Origin: an uncultured Fibrobacter sp.
GTDB taxonomy: Bacteria > Fibrobacterota > Fibrobacteria > Fibrobacterales > Fibrobacteraceae
Direction: 5' to 3'
DNA length: 5,394 nt
Assembly: GCA_947306025.1 (NCBI GenBank)
Contig: CAMZFJ010000166.1
Location: 1-5,394, forward strand
Made by a program: the position numbers and the translations under genes. The notes under the pieces are model-generated. The model was not told where the DNA came from, ran no database searches, and was given only the letters and a program-made list of their open reading frames with translations. Below, in pieces: positions 1-5,394 of the stretch; the first letter of the stretch is position 1, and each line of letters starts with the position of its first letter.

Positions 1-923
1 CGCATTTGATGGAACGTTTGGCCGAAGCGGCAACCGGTTTTGCTGATGGTTACAAAATCGTCGTTGGTCGTAATTTTAGCAAGACCTTTGCACTCCCCGG
101 TGTTGGCCGTGCACGCATTTCTGTGACGTGGAACGATGTTATTCCGAGTGTTTCTATCCGCATTATTCCGATGGAAACAATTGCACTTGAAAATCTTTAC
201 TTGCCCGAATTCTCTACGCGCTTTGCAACGCTCAATAGCGGTCTTGTGCTTATCGCAGGGCCTTCGTCAAGCGGGCGCTCCACAACGATGACTGCGTTTG
301 CCGAGTGCATTGCCGCCAACAGGCAGGTGTTTATCCAGACGGTCGAAAAGCCGATAGAGCGTTTGCTTTTGAATCCGAATGGCTCCATTGCTCAGCGCGA
401 AGTGGGCTTGCATGTGCGTTCTGGTGTGGCGGGTATTGAACTTGCCATCCGCACCGGTGCAGACGTCATTCTCTTTGATCATTTGGAATCGATGGATGAG
501 CTTTCACTTTTGATGCAGGCTTCGAATGCGGGTGCGCTTGTATTTGCGGTCACGAGTGGAAACAACATCCATGCGTTGCTTTCGAGGCTCCTCATGTCTG
601 TGCCTAGCGAAAGCCGCAATGCCTTTGCATGTACGCTTGCCGACCAGCTCAAGGGTGTTATCGTACAGCATTTGATTCCTGTAGTGCAGAATCAGGGCCT
701 TGTGCTTGCTGCTGAGGCTATGAAGGTGACATCGACAATTGCGGGGATGATCCGCAAGGGCGATGTGTCGCAAATTGTTTCTGCCATTAGCGGTCAAAAA
801 GATCAAGGCATTACATTGGACGAATCCTTGCAAATGTGCGTGGATTCTGGCTATATCGAAGGCGTCGAAGCATGGAAACGTGCAAACGATAGCCGTCGTT
901 TTGCATCATATCGTAAGGTTTAA
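1..923 (+). CDS. PilT-like pilus retraction ATPase paralog, catalytically degenerate, 5' end outside window
   Basis: The frame is open from the left edge (first full codon at 3) to TAA at 921-923, about 306 residues. Seen, counting from the TTG at 6: a Walker A-like G-P-S-S-S-G-R-S-T at 85-93, a T-V-E-K-P-I-E segment at 112-118 matching the PilT Asp box (T-I-E-D-P-I-E), A-Q-R-E-V at 129-133 matching PilT N-Q-R-E-V, and Walker B-like D-V-I-L-F at 153-157. Known: PilT is a cytoplasmic hexameric ATPase that powers type IV pilus retraction; canonical members are about 345 residues. The part seen begins near the end of the N-terminal PAS-like domain, so about 40-50 residues should lie upstream, and the TTG at 6 or ATG at 9 are unlikely starts. 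Odd: Walker A Lys is Arg (codon 276-278), the Walker B Gly-Glu is Asp-His (158-159), and the His-box His aligns with Ser184. Inferred: retained fold but little or no ATP hydrolysis, perhaps a structural or regulatory subunit. Family sure, function unsure. Confidence 0.85.
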   Translation, partial: HLMERLAEAATGFADGYKIVVGRNFSKTFALPGVGRARISVTWNDVIPSVSIRIIPMETIALENLYLPEFSTRFATLNSGLVLIAGPSSSGRSTTMTAFAECIAANRQVFIQTVEKPIERLLLNPNGSIAQREVGLHVRSGVAGIELAIRTGADVILFDHLESMDELSLLMQASNAGALVFAVTSGNNIHALLSRLLMSVPSESRNAFACTLADQLKGVIVQHLIPVVQNQGLVLAAEAMKVTSTIAGMIRKGDVSQIVSAISGQKDQGITLDESLQMCVDSGYIEGVEAWKRANDSRRFASYRKV

Positions 924-925
924 TA

Positions 926-931
926 GCGAGG
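926..931 (+). promoter_or_regulatory. Ribosome binding site of the second PilT-like gene
   Basis: GCGAGG lies 6 nt before the ATG at 938, directly after the TAA of the upstream gene (921-923). It supports this start and suggests reinitiation by ribosomes finishing the previous gene. Confidence 0.55.
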
Positions 932-937
932 TTCGTC

Positions 938-1945
938 ATGGCATCAGAAATTGAATCTCTTTTGGAATATGCCTTAAGTGTTGGGGCTAGTGACTTGATT
1001 GTGACCGAAGGTGCGTCTTCGGCAATCCGTTTTGCGGGGCGTGTTTGCGCTATTCCCGATTCTCCGGCACTTCCGTTTGGTTCGTTGCTTGGATTTTTGG
1101 GTTCGCTTGATGGCGAATCGGGTTCGTTTGTCGGTGGTCCGTGGCTGAATACCAAATGGCGCGTGAAGTATTTTCGTGAAGCTTTGGGTAACGCGGCGAT
1201 TTTCCGTCCGTTGATGGCCGAATGCCCGGAGTTTGCTTCTTTGGGGGCGCCCGCTGCGCTTGAAAATTTACTCGGGTTTAGTTCGGGCTTGGTCGTATTT
1301 GCGGGCCCGGCCTGTTCCGGAAAAACGGTAACGGCAACTTCGTATGTTTCGGCGATGTGCCAGTCCGGTATTTTGCGATTCTGCGATTTGGATGCTGGCC
1401 ACGAGTTGCCTGTGAGAACGGGCGAGAGCCTTACGCTTGTGAATACAGTCGGTTCAACCTCCGAAAAACTGGAGCAGGGCCTTCGCAGTGGCACGGACCT
1501 TTTCTGGGTGGGCGATTTCGATAGTTCGGCCTTGATCTCTGTGTTGCGTGCCGCAGAAGCTGGTGCCTTGGTTGTCATGAACGTGACGGCGGGTAATGCG
1601 GTGGGTGTTATCGATGCGCTTCTTTCGGCGGCTCCTTCAGAGAAACGAGACCTTGTTCGTACTATGCTGGCGGCGGCCCTTAAGGCTGTTGTCGTCCAGA
1701 GATTGTTGCCCGCTGCGCAAGAGGGGGCTGTTGTTCCGCCTGCTTGGGAAATTCTTTTTAATACACAAAAAGTGGCATCTCTTATACGTAGTGGAGATCA
1801 TTTCAAGCTTCCGTCTATCATGGAAGCGTCCGCTTCGGAAGGCATGCTTTTGATGGATGCTTGCCTTGCAGAATATGTTCGTTCTGGCATTGTGACTTCC
1901 GAAGAGGCTGGTCGTTATGTTTCCAATCCCGCTAGGTTGGCTTAG
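938..1945 (+). CDS. Second PilT-like ATPase paralog, intact Walker A but altered His box
   Basis: A complete 335-residue protein, close to the usual PilT length (about 345). The start is ATG at 938 with an SD-like GCGAGG. Seen: an N-terminal region with V-G-A-S-D-L (15-20), matching the G-A-S-D-L of the PilT PAS-like domain; Walker A G-P-A-C-S-G-K-T at 123-130 (nt 1304-1327); Walker B-like D-L-F-W-V-G-D at 187-193; and a C-terminal S-L-I-R-S-G-D (281-287) matching the N-L-I-R-E region of PilT. Odd: the Walker B catalytic Glu is Asp193, the Asp-box segment (about 146-154) is barely recognisable, and the His-box His is replaced (N-V-T-A-G-N, 215-220). Because Walker A is intact, nucleotide binding is plausible; efficient hydrolysis is doubtful. 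It lies 14 nt after the first paralog, which shares its V-T-x-G-N replacement, and it overlaps the next gene by 29 nt. Inferred role: partner or regulator of a pilus motor. An alternative is a secretion ATPase of the wider PilT/VirB11 family. Confidence 0.88.
   Translation: MASEIESLLEYALSVGASDLIVTEGASSAIRFAGRVCAIPDSPALPFGSLLGFLGSLDGESGSFVGGPWLNTKWRVKYFREALGNAAIFRPLMAECPEFASLGAPAALENLLGFSSGLVVFAGPACSGKTVTATSYVSAMCQSGILRFCDLDAGHELPVRTGESLTLVNTVGSTSEKLEQGLRSGTDLFWVGDFDSSALISVLRAAEAGALVVMNVTAGNAVGVIDALLSAAPSEKRDLVRTMLAAALKAVVVQRLLPAAQEGAVVPPAWEILFNTQKVASLIRSGDHFKLPSIMEASASEGMLLMDACLAEYVRSGIVTSEEAGRYVSNPARLA
1901..1907 (+). promoter_or_regulatory. Ribosome binding site of the patatin/Omp85 gene, inside the preceding gene
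   Basis: GAAGAGG sits 9 nt before the ATG at 1917, within the end of the upstream ATPase gene. It decides the start of the patatin-like gene, which then begins with a proper signal peptide. Confidence 0.5.
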
Positions 1946-4181
1946 AAAAGCTCTTCTTTTGTCGGTGGCTGTTTTGGCCTCTGCTTATGTGGCGCCTGCA
2001 CAGGCGGCACATTCCGTTGATGAATCGCTTTTGGGCGCAATGACGCTAGAGCCGGATTCGTTACAGGCCAAAAAGACAAAGTCTGTACTTTATTTAGGCG
2101 GGGGAGAGCGCTCACCGTGGTTTCATTTGGGGGCGTTGTATGCTCTGGAAGAATACAAGATTCCCGTTGATTCCATTGTCGCTACATCGTGGGGCGCCTG
2201 GATGGGCGCTTTGTGGTCGCTAGGCGTGTCGATTGACGATATCCAGCGCTTGATGATGGATCCGTATGTCGTTGAGCATTTGGGGGTCAATTCGATTCAT
2301 GCGAAGACGGAACATGATGCTTTTAGCCTCCCGGTTTCTGTAGACGGACTTCCGTCAATTCGCCAAAGATTCTCGTTCTATGCGGATTCGGCGGGGAACG
2401 TTTATCGCAGCATGCACGCGCTTGTTCCCGATACCGCGTCTATTGAACGTTCTCTTTCGCGCCTCCGCTTTGAAGAATCGCTTTACCGCCAGCGTGGAAC
2501 CTACCGCATTCCCTTTACGCTCCTCACATGCGATAGCATTATTGAAAATCCTTTGTATGCGGATGTCGTAAATTCACTTCCGCTTGCCGGCAATGAAAAT
2601 TCCGGAGAACTTTGCCCTTATCTGTCTTTTCCGCAGGTTAAAAAAACGCAAGAAGCTTCGCTGATTGTTGTTGCGGATCCTGTGCGTTACGAACTTGAAG
2701 GCAATGCCGAATTGCGTACGCTCAAGAAAGATGTTTTGACGAAATTGGGTGATGTGCAAGGTGTTTTCATAAGGGCGCATTCCATTCGTGATACATCGCG
2801 CAAGTCCATGATTCAGGCGGGTTTTTCGGCGGTGGAACATGCGCTGCGTGAAATTATTCCCATAGTCGATGGCCGCAGAGAATATTCCGACAAGCAGAAA
2901 TCTGATGCATGGTTCGAATTCAATCCGGTTTTTGATAGCCTTTCTTCGGAACACCATTCGGCGGTACTTTCTTATTGGAATCCTAAAGATACGGGCTTTA
3001 TCGCACCTGCAAATTTTGCTTATTCGATTGCGTCCAAGGCTCCGTACGATACGATTTCGTTCAATATGCAACCTGATGGTGGGCTCTTGATTGATGTTGG
3101 CGTGCATCCGATTGTGGATGTGGCTGTGGGTGGTTTTGGCTCGAACGTGATTGGCGCAAATGCTTATGGCGAAGTCTCGCTCAATTATGTAAACCAGATG
3201 GAAATTTCATTGACGCTTGCCGGTTTTTACGGAACGTCCTCTTACGGTTTCCGACCGCGCTTGGAGATTTCTAATCTGATTAATCGTCGTTGGAAGTTTG
3301 GCTTTGGCTATGACTTGATGAAGCTACGGTTTTTAAAAGCGTTTGAAAACGATAATATTCCAGGCGTCAATCGTTTTAAATACGAAACGCGAAATGATCT
3401 TTTCTTGTCGGCAAAATACGCGATTGATAAGCTGCAATCTGTCGAGGTCAAGTTCTTGTTTGGTGACCGCGAATTTGAATTGTCGCCACATGCTGTGCCA
3501 GAAATTGACTTTTTTGATGATATTATTGTAAATACAAGCAGTAATTACGAGACGAGCCCGGTGACACAAAGTGTCTGCTATTCTTTGTTGAATGGTGTTG
3601 ATGATCCGTGGTTCTCGTCAAAGGGCTATGCCGCCAATGCCTATCTTGGCTTGAACTTGATTGGGTATGGGTTCCATCAGAGAGGCCCGATTTATGGGAT
3701 TTATTCTTTCGATGGTAGATTCTCCTATGCGCCAACGAAAAATACCTCGGTGACGGTTGGCGCTGCGATGGGCTTTGATGCTTATCGCGATGGACACTTC
3801 AGGTTCCCCAAGAATTTTGACAATACGGCAATGGAAGACCGCTACCGCTTGCATATTGCAGCAACTCCGTGGTCTAGCGATTGGCTGGATCCAGAATTAT
3901 CCACACACGGGTATGCATTGCTTCGTGTGAACGGAGGCGTTCACCGTCAAGGATTTGGTGCATGGCTTTCTTTGGCGTACATCCATGATTTCGAAGATAA
4001 GGCGACTGTGAAACTCAATTCCAATAAGTTTGTGTTTGAACCCGCGCTGCGTTATAAGTATCGCTCGTTTACGGTTTATGCCGGGCTCAATCGCGTTGTG
4101 GATACGGAAACTTTTGGCGATATCAAACGGATAAAAAATTACCGATACTTTATTCGTATCGGCGATTACAATCTGTTTTAG
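1917..4181 (+). CDS. Secreted patatin-like/Omp85 (PlpD-type) outer-membrane protein, patatin site probably inactive
   Basis: 754 residues, near the length of Pseudomonas PlpD (about 730). Seen: a signal peptide (basic R-K at 10-11, hydrophobic 12-25, likely cleavage after A-Q-A at 28-30); a patatin-like domain at about 55-310 with G-G-G-E-R-S (61-66), then H-L-G-A-L-Y-A-L-E and A-T-S-W-G-A around Ser91; a probable POTRA at about 320-398; and a beta-barrel from about 400 to the end with D-D-P-W-F-S-S-K-G-Y (562-571), which resembles the Omp85/surface-antigen strand motif. The last residue is Phe, as in many outer-membrane barrels. Known: PlpD-type proteins carry a patatin lipase on an Omp85 barrel. 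Odd: G-G-G-x-R-G has Ser for the last Gly, G-x-S-x-G begins with Ala, and the stretch between T-C-D (204-206) and V-V-A-D-P (251-255) is about 20 residues shorter than expected and lacks the catalytic Asp-Gly-Gly. I do not see the V-R-G-[FY] loop 6 motif. It overlaps the preceding ATPase gene by 29 nt, so is likely cotranscribed. Architecture fairly sure; loss of lipase activity inferred. Confidence 0.88.
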   Translation: MFPIPLGWLRKALLLSVAVLASAYVAPAQAAHSVDESLLGAMTLEPDSLQAKKTKSVLYLGGGERSPWFHLGALYALEEYKIPVDSIVATSWGAWMGALWSLGVSIDDIQRLMMDPYVVEHLGVNSIHAKTEHDAFSLPVSVDGLPSIRQRFSFYADSAGNVYRSMHALVPDTASIERSLSRLRFEESLYRQRGTYRIPFTLLTCDSIIENPLYADVVNSLPLAGNENSGELCPYLSFPQVKKTQEASLIVVADPVRYELEGNAELRTLKKDVLTKLGDVQGVFIRAHSIRDTSRKSMIQAGFSAVEHALREIIPIVDGRREYSDKQKSDAWFEFNPVFDSLSSEHHSAVLSYWNPKDTGFIAPANFAYSIASKAPYDTISFNMQPDGGLLIDVGVHPIVDVAVGGFGSNVIGANAYGEVSLNYVNQMEISLTLAGFYGTSSYGFRPRLEISNLINRRWKFGFGYDLMKLRFLKAFENDNIPGVNRFKYETRNDLFLSAKYAIDKLQSVEVKFLFGDREFELSPHAVPEIDFFDDIIVNTSSNYETSPVTQSVCYSLLNGVDDPWFSSKGYAANAYLGLNLIGYGFHQRGPIYGIYSFDGRFSYAPTKNTSVTVGAAMGFDAYRDGHFRFPKNFDNTAMEDRYRLHIAATPWSSDWLDPELSTHGYALLRVNGGVHRQGFGAWLSLAYIHDFEDKATVKLNSNKFVFEPALRYKYRSFTVYAGLNRVVDTETFGDIKRIKNYRYFIRIGDYNLF
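4142..4162 (+). other. Perfect hairpin inside the 3' end of the patatin/Omp85 gene
   Basis: CCGATAC (4142-4148) pairs perfectly with GTATCGG (4156-4162) across a 7-nt loop. It lies within the codons for the last barrel strand, 17-37 nt before the stop. No T-run follows, so it is not an obvious terminator; it might shield the mRNA 3' end or be chance. Confidence 0.4.
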
Positions 4182-4190
4182 ACGAAAGAA

Positions 4191-4201
4191 GCACTTCGTG
4201 C
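4191..4201. repeat. Small TTC-loop hairpin
   Basis: GCAC-TTC-GTGC lies 9 nt after the stop of the patatin/Omp85 gene. The stem is only 4 bp, but it has the same TTC loop as the two larger hairpins at 4258-4270 and 4321-4339, suggesting one structural theme in this intergenic region. Confidence 0.4.
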
Positions 4202-4206
4202 ATTGA

Positions 4207-4325
4207 GCTATGAGGTCGGTCGCCTCTGCTCCCTTTGAGGTATGAGTTTTTATAATCGCGGCTTCGCCGCCTTGCTTTCGCTCGCTGCTCAAAGCGGTTC
4301 GACCTCACCGCCCATCGCTCATAGC
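4207..4325. repeat. Nested inverted repeats filling the convergent intergenic region
   Basis: Seen: GCTATGAG (4207-4214) is the exact reverse complement of CTCATAGC (4318-4325); TGAGGTCG (4211-4218) of CGACCTCA (4300-4307); and CTTTGAG (4233-4239) of CTCAAAG (4288-4294). GCGGT (4294-4298) can also pair with ACCGC (4307-4311). The arms are ordered like the layers of one long stem about 119 nt across, enclosing the hairpin at 4258-4270, although the first two arm pairs overlap and compete. No open frame here looks real. It could be a species-specific intergenic repeat, a small non-autonomous element, or a bidirectional transcription-ending structure between convergent genes. Confidence 0.5.
4258..4270. 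repeat. TTC-loop hairpin, copy 1 of a 13-nt self-complementary repeat
   Basis: GCGGC-TTC-GCCGC, a 5-bp all-G/C stem. The identical 13 nt recur at 4324-4336 inside a longer hairpin. No T-run follows on the + strand. A T5 run (4247-4251) precedes it, so it does not form a standard intrinsic terminator in either direction. Confidence 0.55.
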
Positions 4326-4339
4326 GGCTTCGCCGCTAT
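4321..4339. terminator. Perfect 8-bp hairpin, copy 2 of the repeat; candidate weak terminator for the + strand genes
   Basis: ATAGCGGC (4321-4328) pairs perfectly with GCCGCTAT (4332-4339) around a TTC loop. On the + strand it is followed by the pyrimidine-rich TTTCTTCTCT (4339-4348), which could act as an imperfect U-tract ending the upstream operon. On the - strand the stem contains the mltG stop codon (4336-4338) and is followed by G-rich sequence, so it is a poor terminator for mltG. Hairpin certain, termination role unsure. Confidence 0.4.
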
Positions 4340-5349
4340 TTCTTCTCTCCGCGGTTTTTGGCGGCGATGTCTTTATACTTGTTGTGGTCGGCGAGCGTGC
4401 TGCTGAAGAAGTGCGTGTGCGAACCGTCGTCTTTTGCAACAAAGTAAAGTGCTTCGGTCTTTTCGGGGAAGAGTGCTGCTTCGATGGCCTTGCGCCCCGG
4501 ATTCGAAATCGGACCCGGCATAAGTCCCGGGAACCTGCGGGTGTTGTACGGGTTGCTGCTGTTCAACTGGCTCTTGTAGATCGGGCCTGTCAGGTTCTTG
4601 AAAATGAACCGCACCGTCGGGTCTGCCCCGAGCGGCATGCCAAGGCGGAGCCTGTTGTGGAACACGCCAGCAATGAGCGGGCGCTCTGCGGGAATGCCTG
4701 TTTCTTCTTCGACTACGCTTGCAAGTGTGAGCACGCGATGCCAACTGCCGAGTTGTTCCCACATGGAACCCTTGCGGTCCTTGAGCTCATCACGCAGCTT
4801 GAGGTTTGCGGCAACCATCTGCTTGAGGATGGATTCTTCGTCGGAGTTGATGGCGAACGGATACGTGTCCGGCAGCAAGTAGCCTTCGAGCGTGTTCCCT
4901 TCGATGCCGAGCGAGTGGGCAAACTTCGGGTCTTGGACGAGGTTGTTCCAGCGGGCCGTGTCTAGGCTCGGGAAACTCTTTTGGAGGTAGGCGGGGATTT
5001 CCCAGGAGGCTCGACCTTCAGGGATGGTCACCTTGCGGACGGCGCTCTTGCCACTCTGGAACAGGGAGGCGAGTTCATCGAGCGTTTGGTGCGCAGGAAC
5101 CTCGTACCAGCCGGCCTTGAGGGACGGTTTGTTCATTTTGCACCACAAGGTGAAGGCCAAGTCGTCGTCCCAGACGCCTTTTTCTTGTAAAATTTGTAAA
5201 ACTTTTGTAGGGGAACTGCCCTTCGGAATCTCCAAAATGACAGTTTTTTCGTTAAGTGAAACGGCGCTCAACCGTTGATTTACGTGGATGTACGCAAAAA
5301 CAGCGATTAAGAGGACAATAATGGCGGTAATTGAAAAAATCTTCTTCAT
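4336..5349 (-). CDS. mltG: Endolytic murein transglycosylase MltG (YceG family)
   Basis: Known: MltG is an inner-membrane-anchored lytic transglycosylase that cuts nascent glycan strands in the periplasm, probably setting strand length as they leave the membrane. Seen: 337 residues (E. coli MltG is about 340) with an N-terminal anchor M-K-K followed by a hydrophobic stretch at about 5-21, a LysM-like part at about 35-110, L-E-G-Y-L-L-P-D-T-Y (154-163), and the catalytic region A-S-V-V-E-E-E-T (210-217) with the conserved Glu of the V-E-x-E-T motif. N-R-L-R-L-G-M and D-P-T-V follow at about 232-246, then N-P-Y-N-T (266-270), G-L-M-P-G-P-I (275-281) and S-N-P-G (282-285). All expected elements are present, so it should be active. 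Minor change: G-L-P-P-G is G-L-M-P-G. Start: ATG at 5347-5349, giving the M-K-K anchor; an upstream in-frame TTG (5374-5376) would add nine residues and lies in the likely promoter. No clear Shine-Dalgarno is visible. It converges on the three-gene + strand unit and is not obviously related to it. Confidence 0.95.
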   Translation of the reverse strand: MKKIFSITAIIVLLIAVFAYIHVNQRLSAVSLNEKTVILEIPKGSSPTKVLQILQEKGVWDDDLAFTLWCKMNKPSLKAGWYEVPAHQTLDELASLFQSGKSAVRKVTIPEGRASWEIPAYLQKSFPSLDTARWNNLVQDPKFAHSLGIEGNTLEGYLLPDTYPFAINSDEESILKQMVAANLKLRDELKDRKGSMWEQLGSWHRVLTLASVVEEETGIPAERPLIAGVFHNRLRLGMPLGADPTVRFIFKNLTGPIYKSQLNSSNPYNTRRFPGLMPGPISNPGRKAIEAALFPEKTEALYFVAKDDGSHTHFFSSTLADHNKYKDIAAKNRGEKK

Positions 5350-5358
5350 TGCGTAAAA

Positions 5359-5387
5359 ATTTAAAAGAAAATGCAACGGATTGGCAA
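5359..5387 (-). promoter_or_regulatory. Candidate sigma-70-type promoter for mltG
   Basis: On the - strand, TTGCCA (5382-5387; 5 of 6 to the -35 consensus) is followed after exactly 17 nt by TTAAAT (5359-5364; 4 of 6 to the -10 consensus). The predicted start of transcription is near 5351-5353, only 2-4 nt before the mltG ATG, implying an almost leaderless mRNA. The region is A/T-rich, so chance matches are possible. Confidence 0.3.
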
Positions 5388-5394
5388 AATAAAA

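Noticed and set aside
6..11. TTG at 6 or ATG at 9 as the true start of the first ATPase gene
   Set aside because: The frame is open to the window edge, and PilT relatives have a further N-terminal domain, so the gene is more likely cut by the window than this short.
811..1578. Open frame of 255 codons on the - strand opposite the end of the first and much of the second ATPase gene
   Set aside because: Low-complexity, Pro/Ser/Lys-rich translation with no recognisable motif; it lies opposite a clear PilT-family gene and is best explained as an antisense shadow.
2343..2348. Asp-Gly at residues 143-144 as the catalytic Asp of the patatin domain
   Set aside because: Only about 50 residues after Ser91, followed by Leu rather than Gly/Ala, and aligned to the mid-domain stretch typical of PlpD-like proteins before the second half of the fold.
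3075..3083. Asp-Gly-Gly at residues 387-389 of the patatin/Omp85 protein as the catalytic Asp
   Set aside because: It is almost 300 residues after Ser91 and sits in a POTRA-like strand just before the barrel, not in the patatin domain where the dyad Asp belongs.
2574..3107. Open frame of 177 codons on the - strand opposite the patatin/Omp85 gene
   Set aside because: Arg/Ile/Asn-rich translation without family features, entirely antisense to a well-supported gene.
4223..4251. Intrinsic terminator made of CCTC/GAGG plus the T5 run at 4247-4251
   Set aside because: The stem is only 4 bp (plus a G-U), the loop is 10 nt, and six bases separate it from the T-run, so it is too weak to call.
3897..4292. 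Open frame of 131 codons on the - strand running from the intergenic repeats into the patatin/Omp85 gene
   Set aside because: No motif, and it starts in repeat sequence and runs antisense to the barrel-coding region.
4384..4965. Open frame of 193 codons on the + strand opposite mltG
   Set aside because: The - strand MltG reading carries every conserved family motif; the + strand translation resembles no family.
5374..5376. TTG as the start of mltG
   Set aside because: It would add nine residues before the typical M-K-K membrane anchor and lies between the predicted -35 and -10 boxes.

Overview
The window reads as ordinary bacterial chromosome from a diderm (Gram-negative-type) organism: it encodes a Sec signal peptide followed by an outer-membrane beta-barrel, and a membrane-anchored lytic transglycosylase. 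Base composition is mixed, near half G+C by eye. The combination of PilT-like ATPases, a patatin/Omp85 fusion and recurrent TTC-loop hairpins between genes makes me think of Fibrobacter or a relative. That is an impression, not a demonstrated assignment, because no search could be run.

Layout. Positions 1-4181 on the + strand hold three tightly packed genes: a PilT-family ATPase whose 5' end lies outside the window (to 923), a second PilT-family ATPase (938-1945), and a secreted patatin-like/Omp85 protein (1917-4181). Gaps are 14 nt and then a 29-nt overlap, so they are probably one transcript entering from the left. Positions 4182-4335 are a convergent intergenic region full of inverted repeats and small hairpins with TTC loops. 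Positions 4336-5349 on the - strand hold mltG, the endolytic peptidoglycan transglycosylase, with a plausible promoter at 5359-5387. No tRNA, rRNA, CRISPR, insertion sequence or phage gene was seen.

The main point of interest is that all three + strand genes look like catalytically altered members of enzyme families. Both ATPases keep the PilT fold signature, but the His-box histidine is replaced in both by the same kind of V-T-[S/A]-G-N segment. The first also has Arg in place of the Walker A Lys and His in place of the Walker B Glu. The patatin domain keeps its Ser but has changed oxyanion and nucleophile-elbow glycines, and it appears to have lost the segment that normally carries the catalytic Asp-Gly-Gly. 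The open frames are intact, so selection seems to preserve the folds without the usual chemistry. A joint role in a cell-envelope or pilus-related apparatus is a hypothesis based only on gene order.
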